Below are positions 10,807 through 22,131 of a stretch of DNA of 64,000 nt, one piece after another. This DNA is from Liquidambar formosana (Eukaryota; Streptophyta; Magnoliopsida; Saxifragales; Altingiaceae). The stretch's first letter is position 1. Each line of letters begins with the position of its first letter. Position numbers and translations under genes: made by a program. The stretch covers positions 15,123,962 through 15,187,961 of the forward strand of contig CM077826.1 of the NCBI GenBank assembly GCA_039720395.1, in the 5' to 3' direction. The notes under the pieces are model-generated. The model was not told where the DNA came from. It worked only from the letters and a program-made list of their open reading frames with translations, and ran no database searches.

Positions 10807-12229
10807 ATGGGAGCAGGTGTAGTTGTGGAAGATGGCTTCGTCTACGAAGAAGAGACCCATCTTACCGTTTTCAAGACCTCCGTTTTCTTCGCCGGCGATG
10901 GCTTCACTGTATACAATTGCAAGGGTGAGTTGCTCTTGCGAGTCGATTCGTACGGAACCGATACGGGTGAGCTCGTCCTCATGAACGCCTCCGGCCGTTG
11001 CCTCCTCACCGTCCGCCGAAAGGTACGTATCTGACTTTCCGTTATGTGAATTTACTCATAAGGGTTGGTTCAGTTTCTGATTTTGATTGGAGGGTATTGA
11101 TTCGCTTCCTGTTTCCTTTAATTTATTGTCCCGACTCGTTCGTCGACCTGTATGATTCCGAGTCAACCGTCGAGTTATCAAATATTTTGTTAATTATTAT
11201 TGAATTTTTATAACTGGAAACTACAAAGAAGGAAAAAACTTTAATTCTCTAATTCTCTGTATCTGTATTCATATTGATGGGTATAGACTATAGACTATAG
11301 ATCGAGTATCGACCAAATCCCTTTTTTTTTTTTTTTTTTGGTAAAAAGATTGCATTAAAATTAAAGATTACCATTACAAGTTTACAACGTATAATCCTCG
11401 ATCTTACACGCATCAGATAATTATTAAGTTTTTTTAGTCTTTTAAAATAAAATTCATCAAAAAATTGTACGGAGTACGAGGTTAACTTCAAGAGTAGGGT
11501 ACTGTTTAAGAGCATTCCCAAAAAGTTCTTAGATTTTCCAACTGAGTGGCAGATGGGTCTCAATTTGTTCCCATTTTAGTGCTGCCGTAGTAGTCACATT
11601 ACCAAATATTTTTATTTTGTGTATTTTTAAAATGGATACCACATTTTAAAAAAAAAAAAAAAAAAAGGGGGGGGGGGGGGGGTGATGAATAGAATTTTCT
11701 ATTGGATTTATGGGTTTCAATTTGTTTCAATTTCAGTGAATGATGTAATCAAAACTCGCGACTTGTTCGTTCGGGGTATCCCGACTCAACGAGTTTTACC
11801 TTCTAAAATGGGCTTTTTGTTTGAACAGAGACCGAGTCTGCATCAGCGGTGGGAAGGGTTCCTGGGAGAGAGAAGCGAGGGCCAAAAACCCATCTTAGTG
11901 TGCGTAGATCTTCAATCATCGGGCGGTCGAGCGTGACGGTGGAGGTGTTGGGGAATCCAACTGAGGAGTACCAGATCGAGGGGTCATTCGGTCAGAGATG
12001 TTGCACCATCTTCAATGCGGGCAAAGAATGCGTGGCTCAGATCACACGCAAAGTGGATGCTTCGGCCCATGTGGTGCTCGGCAAGGATGTTTTCTCCCTC
12101 TTCCTTAAGCCTGGCTTTGATGGGGCTTTTGCCATGGGCTTGGTGCTGGTTCTTGATCAGATTGACGGTGATGATTATGTTAGTGATGCTGTTGACGTGG
12201 AACCCACCGCACAGGATTTACGTATGTAA
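10807..12229 (+). pseudogene. LOR-1: LURP-one-related gene with a 1-bp frameshift
   Basis: Two-exon LOR (DUF567, tubby-like fold) gene: exon 1 at 10807-11022 (72 codons), intron 11023-11828 (GT..AG, phase 0), exon 2 at 11829-12229. LOR proteins resemble Tubby C-terminal and phospholipid-scramblase folds; the founder LURP1 is tied to basal defence in Arabidopsis. Exon 1 encodes EETHLTVFKTSVFFAGDGF; exon 2 encodes RPSLHQRWEGFLGE and later RCCTIFNAGKE. Relative to LOR-2, one C is missing between 11896 and 11897 (CATCTTAGTG against CATCTTCAGTG). The frame then ends at TGA 11934-11936, giving about 107 residues instead of 205. The remaining frame downstream is uninterrupted to 12229, so the lesion is young or a sequence error. 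Confidence 0.85.
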
Positions 12230-12825
12230 TGCAGTAATGGAGATGAAATCATGTGTATTTTTATTTCGTGGGTTTTGGATTTTTTTTTTCATTAACTAGA
12301 GTACTAAAAATCATAAAACTTCGAAAAGAATGAAAGAAAACATGGCCTGTTCCCCCAGAAGGATCCTCCAGTCTTGGTTCTTAGTCATTAAACATGCGAC
12401 ACAATTTCGATACAGAAAGTAACTGATTATTATAACTTTGTAGAAAAAAGCTTTTTCAAAATATTTTGTTAAAGTAGATTTTTGGACCAAAACTAAAATA
12501 GAGATTTTAAATGACCAAAAAGTTTTCTTAAATGAAAATTTTTTTGGTTTTTGTAAAATTGTTCAAAATAATGTTTTCCATTGAATTGGACCATCGATTT
12601 TCATAAAATTTTTTTATATTTTTTAATAAAATCTTGACAAATTAAAATTGGTGGGGGTGTACAAGTAAGATTAAAGGGTTGTAATAACTGTCCCTAGGCC
12701 ACAACCTTTCATGGGCTGGCCCCATAGATACTATAACATTTTCAAATCCTCCTATGCATCAGCCATCAGTTTAAATAATATGGAAAATGTTGACGGTGTT
12801 GGTTTCATCTACAGGATGTGTTTAT
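12230..12825. other. 3' flank of LOR-1 and start of unit copy A2
   Basis: From about 12425 the sequence matches 6740-7135, including the right half of the MULE MITE at 6604-7007. This marks the junction between tandem copies of the LOR unit. No gene. Confidence 0.55.
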
Positions 12826-14011
12826 TGTTAGATATATTGGCTATTTATTAATGTAGGTCCCATGTGTAATTTGAGATGGGTTCATATTAGAATTAATCAA
12901 TCTCCATGTAGAGATTTAGTTCGTATAATTAATTGGCCAAAATCAATAAAGGTTGAATGAGAAATTGTTCTTTAAAACCACCCTTGAATAGTTGGTTGAA
13001 TAATGGTAATGAGGCTTGTCTCACATTGGAAAATTATGAATTCCTTAGTGAATTCATATATACATATTTTGGACTGGAGCTATGGTTTGGGCCCAAAAGG
13101 CACCTAAGTTTTGTGGGGGGGAAGACCTAACCAACATAGGGTTTGAACCCAAAAATACAAGCGCACGCCAGCCCACACCTTGTTGGGTGGGGTGAGGTCA
13201 AAAAGATTGACCAATGTGTGTTATTTTTTAACCAAAATTTATTTTTGCTAATTCAAATAATTACCGTTTAAGTTATGTATGTTTGTTAACCCAGAACAGT
13301 CATGAACAAAAGATACACTTGATCAATGTACCTTTTGGACTGTTATGAAGGCTCACTTTTGGGTTGTTTATTTAAACTACAATTTTTCAGTCAATTAGAG
13401 ATTAATCAAGAGTTTAATTAAGCAAAAACACACACGCGCGCTTGCCCGCACCTTGTCGGGTGGGGTGGGGTCAAGAAGATCGACCCATGTGTGCTATTTT
13501 TTAAGGAAAATTTATTTTTACTAATTCAAATAATTACCATTTACGTTATGTTTGTTTGTCAACCTAGAACAGTCATGAACAAAAAACACACTTGATCAAT
13601 GTACTTTTTAGACTGTTTTGGAGAGTCACTTCTGGATTGTTTATTTAAACTACAATTTCGTAGTCAATTAGAGGTTAATCCAGAATTTAATTTTCGCATC
13701 ATTTTACCGCAAAGAGGGAGAGAGTATGAACACATTAGGTTCACCAAACACCTAGATTGCAGTGTTTTTTCTATGTGGCAAATCATTGTATCTTGAGAGG
13801 GAGACGCCTGAGAGACTCAAAACACAAAGCGAGGGACGAAATATGTCTTAAGGACATAGTGTCAAACGTTAGTCTTGATCAATCCGTTTTTATTTTAATA
13901 ATCTTCTGTATTCTGTAAGTTAGTAAATTTTCAGAATTTATTTTATATTATTTGTGTTTTATATGTTTACTGTTTTGACATAATTATATAAGTAATACAT
14001 AATTTCCAACA
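12826..14011. mobile_element. Solo LTR, TGTTAG..CCAACA ends
   Basis: A 1186-bp insertion with TG..CA ends (TGTTAGATATATTGG to TTTCCAACA) and a 5-bp direct repeat TTTAT on both sides (12821-12825, 14012-14016). The homologous sequence at about 7145 (GTGTTTATCTGAAAATG) is uninterrupted. The size, TGTT/AACA ends and absence of gag-pol fit a solo LTR. Inside, a block of about 250 bp starting near 13170 (ACACCTTGTTGGGTGGGGTG) recurs near 13450. Confidence 0.85.
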
Positions 14012-14713
14012 TTTATGTGTAAATGTAAATGACATCTCGTTGCCAAAACAACTAGCTAGTGCTAGCTTTTTAGTAGCGACGTCACTCTACCATCACTACA
14101 CAAAGACATTGTGAAACATAGTAGGACAAACACCACAAACAGCAAAGAGAGAGATACCAATTAATATCTTAGTCTCTGCCATGACCCCAACACAGCATTA
14201 AAATTGTTTATATGCTGCCTCAAAAGGATAGAGATGCAACTAAAAGAACCCCCCACCCAAAAGGACCTTTTTTTTTTTTTTTTTTTGGTTTTTCATGGGT
14301 AGAGAGCTCCATGGGCTGGTTCACTTTTCTGACAACCAGAGATGTATTATGTGTGGAATCCACTGGCTGGCCTGGTGGGAAATGGAGAGAATATATTCTC
14401 TATGATGGAAATGTACTTTATGTTTTTTTTTATTGTAAGCAAAAGAGCATGGAAATGTACTTTACGAGGAGATGGTATTTGTCAGAGAAGATAACGATGC
14501 AAAATTCCAACTTATTTATAGTGAAGGAAATCGTACTGCCGATTTGCCTGGCCAATTTTTGGGCATAAATCTAAGGAACGTGGACATTACATGGACAATC
14601 TTTCCTCAGAATTATAGTCGGTAATTAACCAATTACCAATGATATCATGATAAGAGGGTGTGCCACGTGAATAGACGATCTTTATCCACCCTCACCTCTA
14701 AAAATAAAAATAA
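14012..14713. other. LOR-unit copy A2, left of the MULE
   Basis: 14012-14540 matches 7160-8150 without the hAT MITE. From about 14540 to 14713 the sequence has no counterpart in copy A1 and no recognised feature; it may be an older insertion next to the MULE. Confidence 0.5.
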
Positions 14714-14813
14714 GGGCGCTGCTAAGGTCAGTCGTTCTGACCATCGCTTATGGGTCTTCGCCATATCATGGTGACACTTGTCTTCCACTATCAATAATTC
14801 AAAAGGCAACCGG
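14714..14813 (+). repeat. Left terminal inverted repeat of the MULE
   Basis: Starts GGGCGCTGCTAAGGTCAG and ends AAAAGGCAACCGG. It pairs with 19357-19456 read on the other strand. Confidence 0.88.
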
Positions 14814-15660
14814 TTAGACTTGAAATAACTAGAAGACAAAAGGAGAGAGTAGGTACTCTCATCCCACGGTTAGACAAAACAAACAACTTTATACTCTCCG
14901 TCTTTACTTTCTTCTCACTTTTTTCTTTCCTGATTTTTATTCTTTATATATCCTCTCTCCTAATTCTACCTCTATTTTGTTTCAAATAATATATCATACA
15001 ATTTACATTATACAATTGGGGGACAAGTTGAACTTTCCCTCTTTCTTTTTTTTTCTTTTATTTTTAATCTTTTATTTTATTTTTTATTTTTAACAAGGGT
15101 ATCCACAACATTGATCTTGACTAATACTTTAGGCATGTGCAATCTTCCTATTCTACACACACCAAATAATTTATTTAGTCCTTGGACCTTAAAAGAAACT
15201 GATAAAAAAAAGAAGTATAACTCACATTTTTAAAGAAAAAAATTGGTTTGACAAACCTACACCCTTACAAAAATTGTGAGACATGGGTTGCAACTCAAAA
15301 TAATGCCTCCAAATATAAAATTGTACTCAGATTGTGCAAGGAATAATCAAATTGTGTTAGAGATATGTTTTGATTCTCTCCAACAAATAGTTGAGTAAAT
15401 ACATAACTAGTTAGTGGGCAAAAATCCTATTCACAGCTGTGTGAAAATATACATATGTAATAAATTTCACAGCATCCAAAAAGATTAAAATCAACTTTAC
15501 ATTCAACCCTTTACAAAATAAGAGCTACTTAAGCAAAAAACTCTCTTTCTCATTAGGAACCAAAAAGTCAATTGTTGTAGTGTTGTCACTCTAAAAGTTG
15601 CACACCTGAAAAATAAAATAAAATAAAAAAATAAAACGTATATATATTTGTCAATTTTTC

Positions 15661-15990
15661 TAGTAGATAGTAATTAAACTCAAAGCTAAAATAAATATAG
15701 TGAATTATGGTACCCTGTCTTGCAAGCATGCACCCTAAAGTGTTGTCAAAATTATCAAAAGTCATATCCCTTGAATTTGCATTTCCCTACAAGATAAAGA
15801 AACCACATTATTTTTAGTAGATATAACATAACAATATTTTTAGTAGATATATAGTAATTAAACCCAAAGCAAGAATAAGCATAGTAAACTATGGTACCCT
15901 ATCTTGCAAGCACCCAGGAGTATCATGAAGATTATCACAAGTTAAAATCCTTGAATTTGCATTTCCCTATAAGATAAAGAAATCACATTA
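15661..15990 (-). repeat. Tandem duplication of the transposase last exon, two copies
   Basis: About 150 bp at 15841-15990 are repeated at 15661-15810. Each copy contains, on the minus strand, a pyrimidine-rich acceptor (CTTTATCTTATAG or CTTTATCTTGTAG) followed by GGAAATGCAAATTCAAGG. The near copy gives 25 codons and then TAG. The far copy stays open longer with different residues. Confidence 0.7.
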
Positions 15991-18466
15991 GATGACTTCT
16001 TAATTTTATTGGAAGTATAATATAGCATAACATTTCTTTTAAATGTTGAAAAATGCGGCTTTAAGACCAGTTAAAAGAGACGAACCATAATTTCCAAGGA
16101 TTTTTCCATCCCACAGTTGGGAACTTCTAACCTTGATTGAACCTACAAGACATTGGAGAGGTATACTTCATAAGTAGTTAGCTAGCAAGGTAAAAAAATT
16201 CACAAAGAACATAAACATATATGATATATGACAACTATAATTCCAAACTTACATTTCTTGGTTTGTTGTTATATTTTTTCTTATTCCCCTGTTCAATTCC
16301 ACGCTTCATTCTTTTAGGAGCTCCTTTTGTCTTTGACACCTTAGGGTCGAGCACCGTGATATCACACAACATATTACTATCAACATTCTCTTTACCAACA
16401 TCATGGAAATCACATGGTCCACATGTTGGTTTCTTAAGGCCCTTAAGAGAATGATTTGCAATTGTACATTGTTTCAAGGCTTCCTCCAATGCATGATTTG
16501 CAATGTTGAAGCTCTCATGAGATAGTGACCCCTCCTCAATCAACTTGGTTGCCATTCCTAGCAAGTCATTAAAACGCTGCTCTGTGGATTGAACTCCTAT
16601 CGAAATATGTCTTATGGTATGTCTAGGTTTTGCATCTTTGGTCCATCTCTTTAATATGTAATGAGATGGGATGTGGAAAAAACCAAGTGATTGGAGTACA
16701 GCCATTGCATGCCTACAAAGAAACCCATTGTATTCAAAACAGCGACATAAACAACAAACCTCTTCCTTTGTTGCATCCCACACTACTTTGAATTCTTCTT
16801 TCTTTTCAAAGTCTTGAACTTTTAAAGTTATGATCATCCCATCTTCCTTTTCTTTTTGAGGATAACACCCACATGCTCCCAAAACCTCAATTTGAAACTT
16901 CTTAAAAACTTCATGCGTGTAGACGATTGACATTTGCTTTTCAAAAGGTGAAGGAGATTTTACAGCAGGTTTCTTGTGCCATGTATTAAAATCTGCATGG
17001 GCTTCCTCTTCTTGTCTATCTAGTAAAGCAACCTTATATTGTTCAACAAATTCTTTCAATGTAGTCTTCCTATTTACATATTTATCAAAAAAAGAGTTTA
17101 TACTTTCTGACCTTTGAGTTGTGGACATTCCAGCAAAAAATGTATCCCTCATATAAGTAGGCACCCATTGCTTTCGATCTTCAAACAGAGACTCAACCCA
17201 TTCATTCCCTTCAAGCTCAAAGATTTCAACCATATTCCACCATCTTTTCTCAAAGTCCTCCTCTGTCCATGAATTGTAGATGCATTTATTAAGTACTCCC
17301 ATAAAATTTTCATGTTTCTTCAATACATTACCAAGCTTTTCAGGGATCTTACTCAATATATGCCACAAACAGAAGCGATGTCGTGCATTCGGAAATACCA
17401 TCGTAATGGCTGCTTTCATGGCTTTGTCTTGATCAGTTAGTATAGCCGTTGGAGCTCTTCCACCCATTGCTCTAGTCCAGGTCTGCATTAACCAAACAAA
17501 TGTTGATGTGGTCTCGTCTGCAAGCAATGCACATCCAAGCAATGTGGACTGAAAATGATTATTTACTCCAATAAAAGGAGCAAAAGGCATTTTATATTTG
17601 TTTGTGATATATGTCGTATCAAACGAAACAACATCTCCAAAATTCTTGTAGTTTTCTCGACCTTTTGCATCAACCCAAAATACATTTTTCAAACGTTGTT
17701 CTTCATCTAAATCTATTGCATAAAAGAAATTTGGATTCTCTTCTTGCATGAGCATAAAATGCTCAAGCATTGCTTTAGCATCCCCTGATTCTAGTGCCAA
17801 ACGCCGTTCTTTATCAAGATGATTTCTAATGTCTTTTTGTAAAAAACCAACGTTTTGATATCCACCACGTTGTTTGGCCATCGCTGCAAAAATCTTACTT
17901 GTCCCCACCCTAACAGCATGTAAGGTGTCAATGTTGTGTTTGTCGATTGAGGTAATTTTCCTATGGCATGGAAAATAATGTGCTTCATTTGGAAAAAGTT
18001 CATGATTATGTTCTTTGATAAAATTCTGAACAAACCATTTTCCACAATCTTGCCTTCTTTTCACATGCAAGGTTGCTTGACAATCGATCTTCAAGCAAGG
18101 TCGTGGATTAATAGCATTAGATTCTCGCTTCGTCCCATACCTTGTACAAGAAAACTTAGCATCAATTAATTTGTCGGATATCTTTGATCGACGACTAGCT
18201 TTCCTTGAGACAGCAAATCCTAAAAACTTGGCATACTTCAAGTAAAATGAATATGCCTCTTCATGTGAATCAAACTCCATACCATTATAAGGCTCCAAAT
18301 TTTGGTCATCCTTACTAGTTAAGCCCATTCCTAAATCATTAGCACTATCTTTAATCCCACAATCCCCTTTGTCAACATGTTCTTCGCCACCCATCATATT
18401 TTCATCCACATTGGGAGTAATGTCCTCTTCACAGTTATCAAAATTTAAATCAATATTTAGCCCCAT
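15889..18466 (-). CDS. FAR1/FRS-type MULE transposase, two coding exons
   Basis: Exon 1 is 18466-16253 (738 codons from ATG). A GTAAGT donor at 16252 leads to an acceptor before 15966, and exon 2 is 15966-15889 (25 codons plus TAG), giving about 763 residues. Domains in order: FAR1 DNA-binding domain with WRKY-GCM1 zinc finger, about residues 60-160 (Cys107, Cys129, His153, His155); MULE transposase domain, about 270-460, with candidate DDE residues Asp283 (SFDTTY), Asp345 (LTDQDK) and Glu454 (RSESIN); SWIM zinc finger Cys574, Cys576, Cys584, His586; then HIPSHYILKRWTKDAKPRH; then a Lys-rich tail. FRS transcription factors such as FHY3 and FAR1 derive from such transposases, but here the gene lies between TIRs, so transposase is the better call. 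The GTG upstream of the ATG was not used. Without splicing the frame would end five codons after the donor. Confidence 0.9.
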
Positions 18467-18472
18467 GGTCAC

Positions 18473-19095
18473 CTAAAATAGAAAAAAAAATAAAACAAGT
18501 ACATATAAAAATCCACCACATTATCATAAGTTAAAATTTCATAATTTATTCATTAACCTATGGAATCTAAATTGAAACAACCATTAACTATCAATGGTTC
18601 TAAATATTTCAAATAAATAAATAAATAAATTCAAACATTTATATGACAAAATAAAAATGAAAAAAAAAATTCCTACGGAATGGTGGTCTTGGAAAGACTC
18701 ATTATTTTCACACACACACGTTTTTGATGGGGGGGAGGGGAATATAAAAATTTTCTTTTACTTCTCCGTCGTCCGACAACTAGTCCAGTCCGAATCTCCA
18801 ACGATTTTGTCACCTGTTTACCCTTCCTTCTCCTCTTCCTTATCCCAAAAAAAATAAAAAAGAAGAAAGCCCCTTCCTTTTTGAAGATTTTTTCTTTTTT
18901 TTTTTTAATCTAAGGTTTTAATCTAGATTCTTCAATCCCTTTATAGTTTTCACTTTTCACATTAACAGAAGCCAAAGATAATTAGTAAAGATGAAATAAA
19001 AGAAGAATAACTGATCTTATTTCTTATTTTTATAAAAGAAAACCCTAATAAAGTTTGGGATAAGAAATAAAAGAATATACAGAGAGGTAGAATAC
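18473..19095 (-). other. Intron in the transposase 5' UTR
   Basis: On the minus strand CATCTAAAG|GTATTC at 19096/19095 is a donor, and TTTTTTCTATTTTAG|GTGACC ends at 18473, six bases before the ATG. The untranslated first exon would lie between about 19096 and 19290. The splice sites are read from the sequence; transcription is inferred. Confidence 0.55.
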
Positions 19096-19356
19096 CTTTA
19101 GATGTTGATGAATACGGTGTAAAATAGCTTGAAAAACTTTCCTCTCTCCCTTAATTTTTTACTTCGGTTAGATTTCTCTCTCCATTTCTCTTCACCTCCA
19201 TAGCTTCACCTCCATAACTTCAGTTTCCTATTTGCTGGCTGAACGTCTCTTTCTCCTTTGACTACAAGCTTTTACTTTATTGAAAAAATGATTATTTTAA
19301 TATACTCCAGTTTTCTGATTGACCTTTAACATTTTATATTATAAAACCGGGAATAC

Positions 19357-19456
19357 CCGGTTGCTTTGTGTATTATGAATAGTGGAATACAGATGTCAAC
19401 GTAATATGGCGAAGGCCCGTAAGCGACGGTCAAATCGACTGACCTTAGCACCGCCC
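19357..19456 (-). repeat. Right terminal inverted repeat of the MULE
   Basis: Read on the minus strand it starts GGGCGGTGCTAAGGTCAG and ends ACAAAGCAACCGG, matching 14714-14813. Confidence 0.88.
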
Positions 19457-21046
19457 ATTTTCACTGCGTGCCGCCATAGTCTTAGGTAAATAATCTTCGA
19501 TTGATTTGACGGATTTGACATCACCCAATCTCATTGGTGGCTGTCAAAAGGCTTACTGTAAAATTTGTAAGAAAAAAAATGAGTGGGTCTGCATAGTGCC
19601 CAGCGACTAGGCGCATTACTCACCGTCCCACTTAAAATATCTCCAGTAATATCTCGACCAGAGGTAATAAAGTTGAATTTGCTGTCTCACTCTACTCCTC
19701 CCCCTCCAACAACAAAAGTATTATAGTACCGTAATGAAATTTATTATTATTTTCTCTCTTTTCAAATTTGTAATAGAAAGAATGATGCAACAAATCTTAG
19801 TTTTGATTAAAAAAATTAAAAGCTCTCACATCTTATTGTAACAATTCTTAATAATATCAATAAGAAAGGATTTTATGCTTTAAATTAAAAAATTTATTGG
19901 TGGTTTGAATTCAAATGGCCAACTCTCAACATTTTTATCATTTTTAAAAAATAATCATAGATTAAAAAAAATATTTGTTCAAGTTATTTTCTGTTTTATA
20001 TTTTATTAAGATTAAATTCAAACGCTTCACATTAAAAATTTGGGTACAAACAACCAATGTAAAAATTTTATATCTTTAATCACAGTATTTTTTAGAATAA
20101 TCACATTATCTTAAAATAATATAAAAATATTAAATAATTTTTATATTCAAATAATATATTTTAATAATAATCATGCTATTTTTTTTTTTTTTGTTCCGAC
20201 AGTCTTAAAATTTATAACATAATGTTCAAATATATTTATAGTATTAAAATATTAAAATATATAAAATAATATTAAAATATTTATGATTTCTACCTCTCTT
20301 AAAGCTCCCAATTTTGAAAGAAGTAATTGTCACCTAAGGTAGAAAAATACAATTTGCTACTTCATTTTTGCTACCACTTTAGGAAATCCCATTTGTGAAT
20401 TTTAAGGTTGAACTACTTAAAGAGCATGATTTTTCTTTCTCCAGGACTCCATATATCACCCAATTTCCCTTCCAGAAATTACTAATCGATCCAATGAATG
20501 ATCCCAATCTTTTTACATACTTTTCAAAAGCTGATTAACTCAAAATTGAAGAAGTCAAAAGTGCATTTTCTCTATAACTTGGAACATACTTGAGCCCAGC
20601 GGCCATAAATCTCCATCATCATTGTCTTTTTTTTTTTTTTGATATCTCAATATGAAACATGTTAAAGTGAGGAATCTCATTATTGATTTGTCTCACCTAA
20701 ACAAATAAAAACAAATATATTGATGCAAGTGAAAATTTGGAATTTGTTATTTGGAACTTGGTAGGTAAAAAGTGATCCAAGTTCCATATTGTACTTATTG
20801 GCCTCTTAGATGTGATGATATCTCTTCCGTCTTGTGAAAGAAATGAATTGGGATTACCTATCTTGTGGGACAAGATGTAGGATTGGTACAAAAAAGACAA
20901 AAAAAAAAAAAAAAAAAAAAAAACCATAATAATGAAAGGAGAAAAAATTTTCAAAAGGCTAGTGAGTGACAACAAAATTTCATGAGTTACGGAGAAAACT
21001 AACTCAATTTTGAAAACAGGAGTTGAGGTTTTGTTTAATTACATAT
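19457..21046. other. LOR-unit copy A2, non-genic part
   Basis: 19490-19630 and 20380-21046 match 8170-8385 and 8385-9115. About 19630-20340 has no counterpart there: a very AT-rich insert of about 700 bp with no terminal structure that I can define. No gene seen. Confidence 0.5.
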
Positions 21047-21468
21047 TGTGAGTGCACCGGTGTTTCTCCACGTGCTCGTTTTTACCTGTATTTACCTTAT
21101 GTTTTGCTTTTTGATGGTGCTAACCCATTAGGATTAGCTTATGAATGAGAGTCACCACTTGGATGGGTTCAGGACCAATTTTGTTAAACAGAGAAAGGTT
21201 CGAAATTAGGATACATGTTGGAAAAGTGTTAGGCACCCAACAATGCCTAGTAATAAACCGACTCTCATTTTGTATTCATTGACCATATTTAATATTTTAA
21301 TAAAATCTGGATTGCCTATTAATCACAAAGCAAATAAATGGCAGACAAAAATGACAAATTAATAGCACGAGATAAATATACATAATATATACAGTTGATG
21401 GCAAAATGTATAAAACATGGTAGACAGAACAATGCGTATGCATATATAAATATGCGTACGCATGGTAT

Positions 21469-21505
21469 TATCATGCGTACGCCTAGATTAGGCGTACGCA
21501 TGATA
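21469..21505. repeat. Perfect 17-bp inverted repeat
   Basis: TATCATGCGTACGCCTA (21469-21485), a 3-base loop GAT, then its exact reverse complement (21489-21505). Lies within the solo LTR, where related GCGTACGC-like words recur (about 21430-21465, 21575 and 23015-23045). Confidence 0.85.
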
Positions 21506-22131
21506 CTCCATGCATACAAGATATCAAATTTGAAATATAATAAACAATTCAGCAATTCGAATCAGTAAAGAAGATGTCATGCGTACACATGACTTTACTA
21601 GTTCATCTTCCTCGTGAAGCCAGCTTCTCTGCAAAATACAATTAGCCAAATACGGATACTATATGCAATAAATTTGCTTCTAAAGACCCTATGCAGTTCT
21701 ACTAACAAGTATATGCTACATACCCCTTAGAAATGAAGCAGGTAAATCCTTCCCTCAGGTCCACCGTTAACCCGGCGGCGTCTCTTTCGTTGAGCAAAGC
21801 AAGTGTTTCTCGATCTCACAGGTCCAACTCTCTGTTATATTTTCCTCTCTTTTTTTCACTCTTTCAGTATTTCTCTCACTCTCAGAATAACTTTTAGTTC
21901 CTCAGAGTTTCACCTCTCTTTCTGATGTCTTTCCCTGGCTCTCCGTTCATCCGTCCGTCCCCTTCTTTTTCCTTTCGTTCTCCCCCCTGAGCTCCCCGAA
22001 GCTCCTCTATTTATAGAGATAAATCCTCTAGGTAAGAACGTCATGCATGACCTCAAACCACACTCTTTATCTCCACATCCTTCCCCTTCAGTGAGCAAGC
22101 CATTCTCAACATAAAGAATTCTCCCAATAAC

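Larger units (their letters stand above)
14714..19456 (-). mobile_element. Autonomous-looking Mutator-like element (FAR1-type MULE)
   Basis: The two ends are 100-bp terminal inverted repeats: 14714-14813 on the left and 19357-19456 on the right. By eye they are a little over 80 percent identical. Both start GGGCG(C/G)TGCTAAGGTCAGT and share CTTCGCCATAT and a terminal CAACCGG. They enclose one gene, the FAR1-type transposase at 15889-18466 (-), with its own 5' UTR intron. No 9-bp target duplication is obvious; the left flank is an A/T-rich run (TAAAAATAA) and the right reads ATTTTCACT. The element sits in LOR-unit copy A2, and the homologous part of copy A1 (near 8150) lacks it. Confidence 0.87.

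Noticed and set aside
17963..18169. Plus-strand and shifted-frame ORFs inside the transposase gene
   Set aside because: Shadows of the long minus-strand frame with no domain of their own.
16253..18466. Calling the FAR1-type gene a host FRS transcription factor
   Set aside because: Protein sequence alone would allow it, but the 100-bp TIRs around the gene make a transposase of a MULE the simpler reading.
19630..20340. Inserted element in LOR-unit copy A2
   Set aside because: The block is extra relative to copy A1, but no convincing terminal repeats or target duplication were found by eye.
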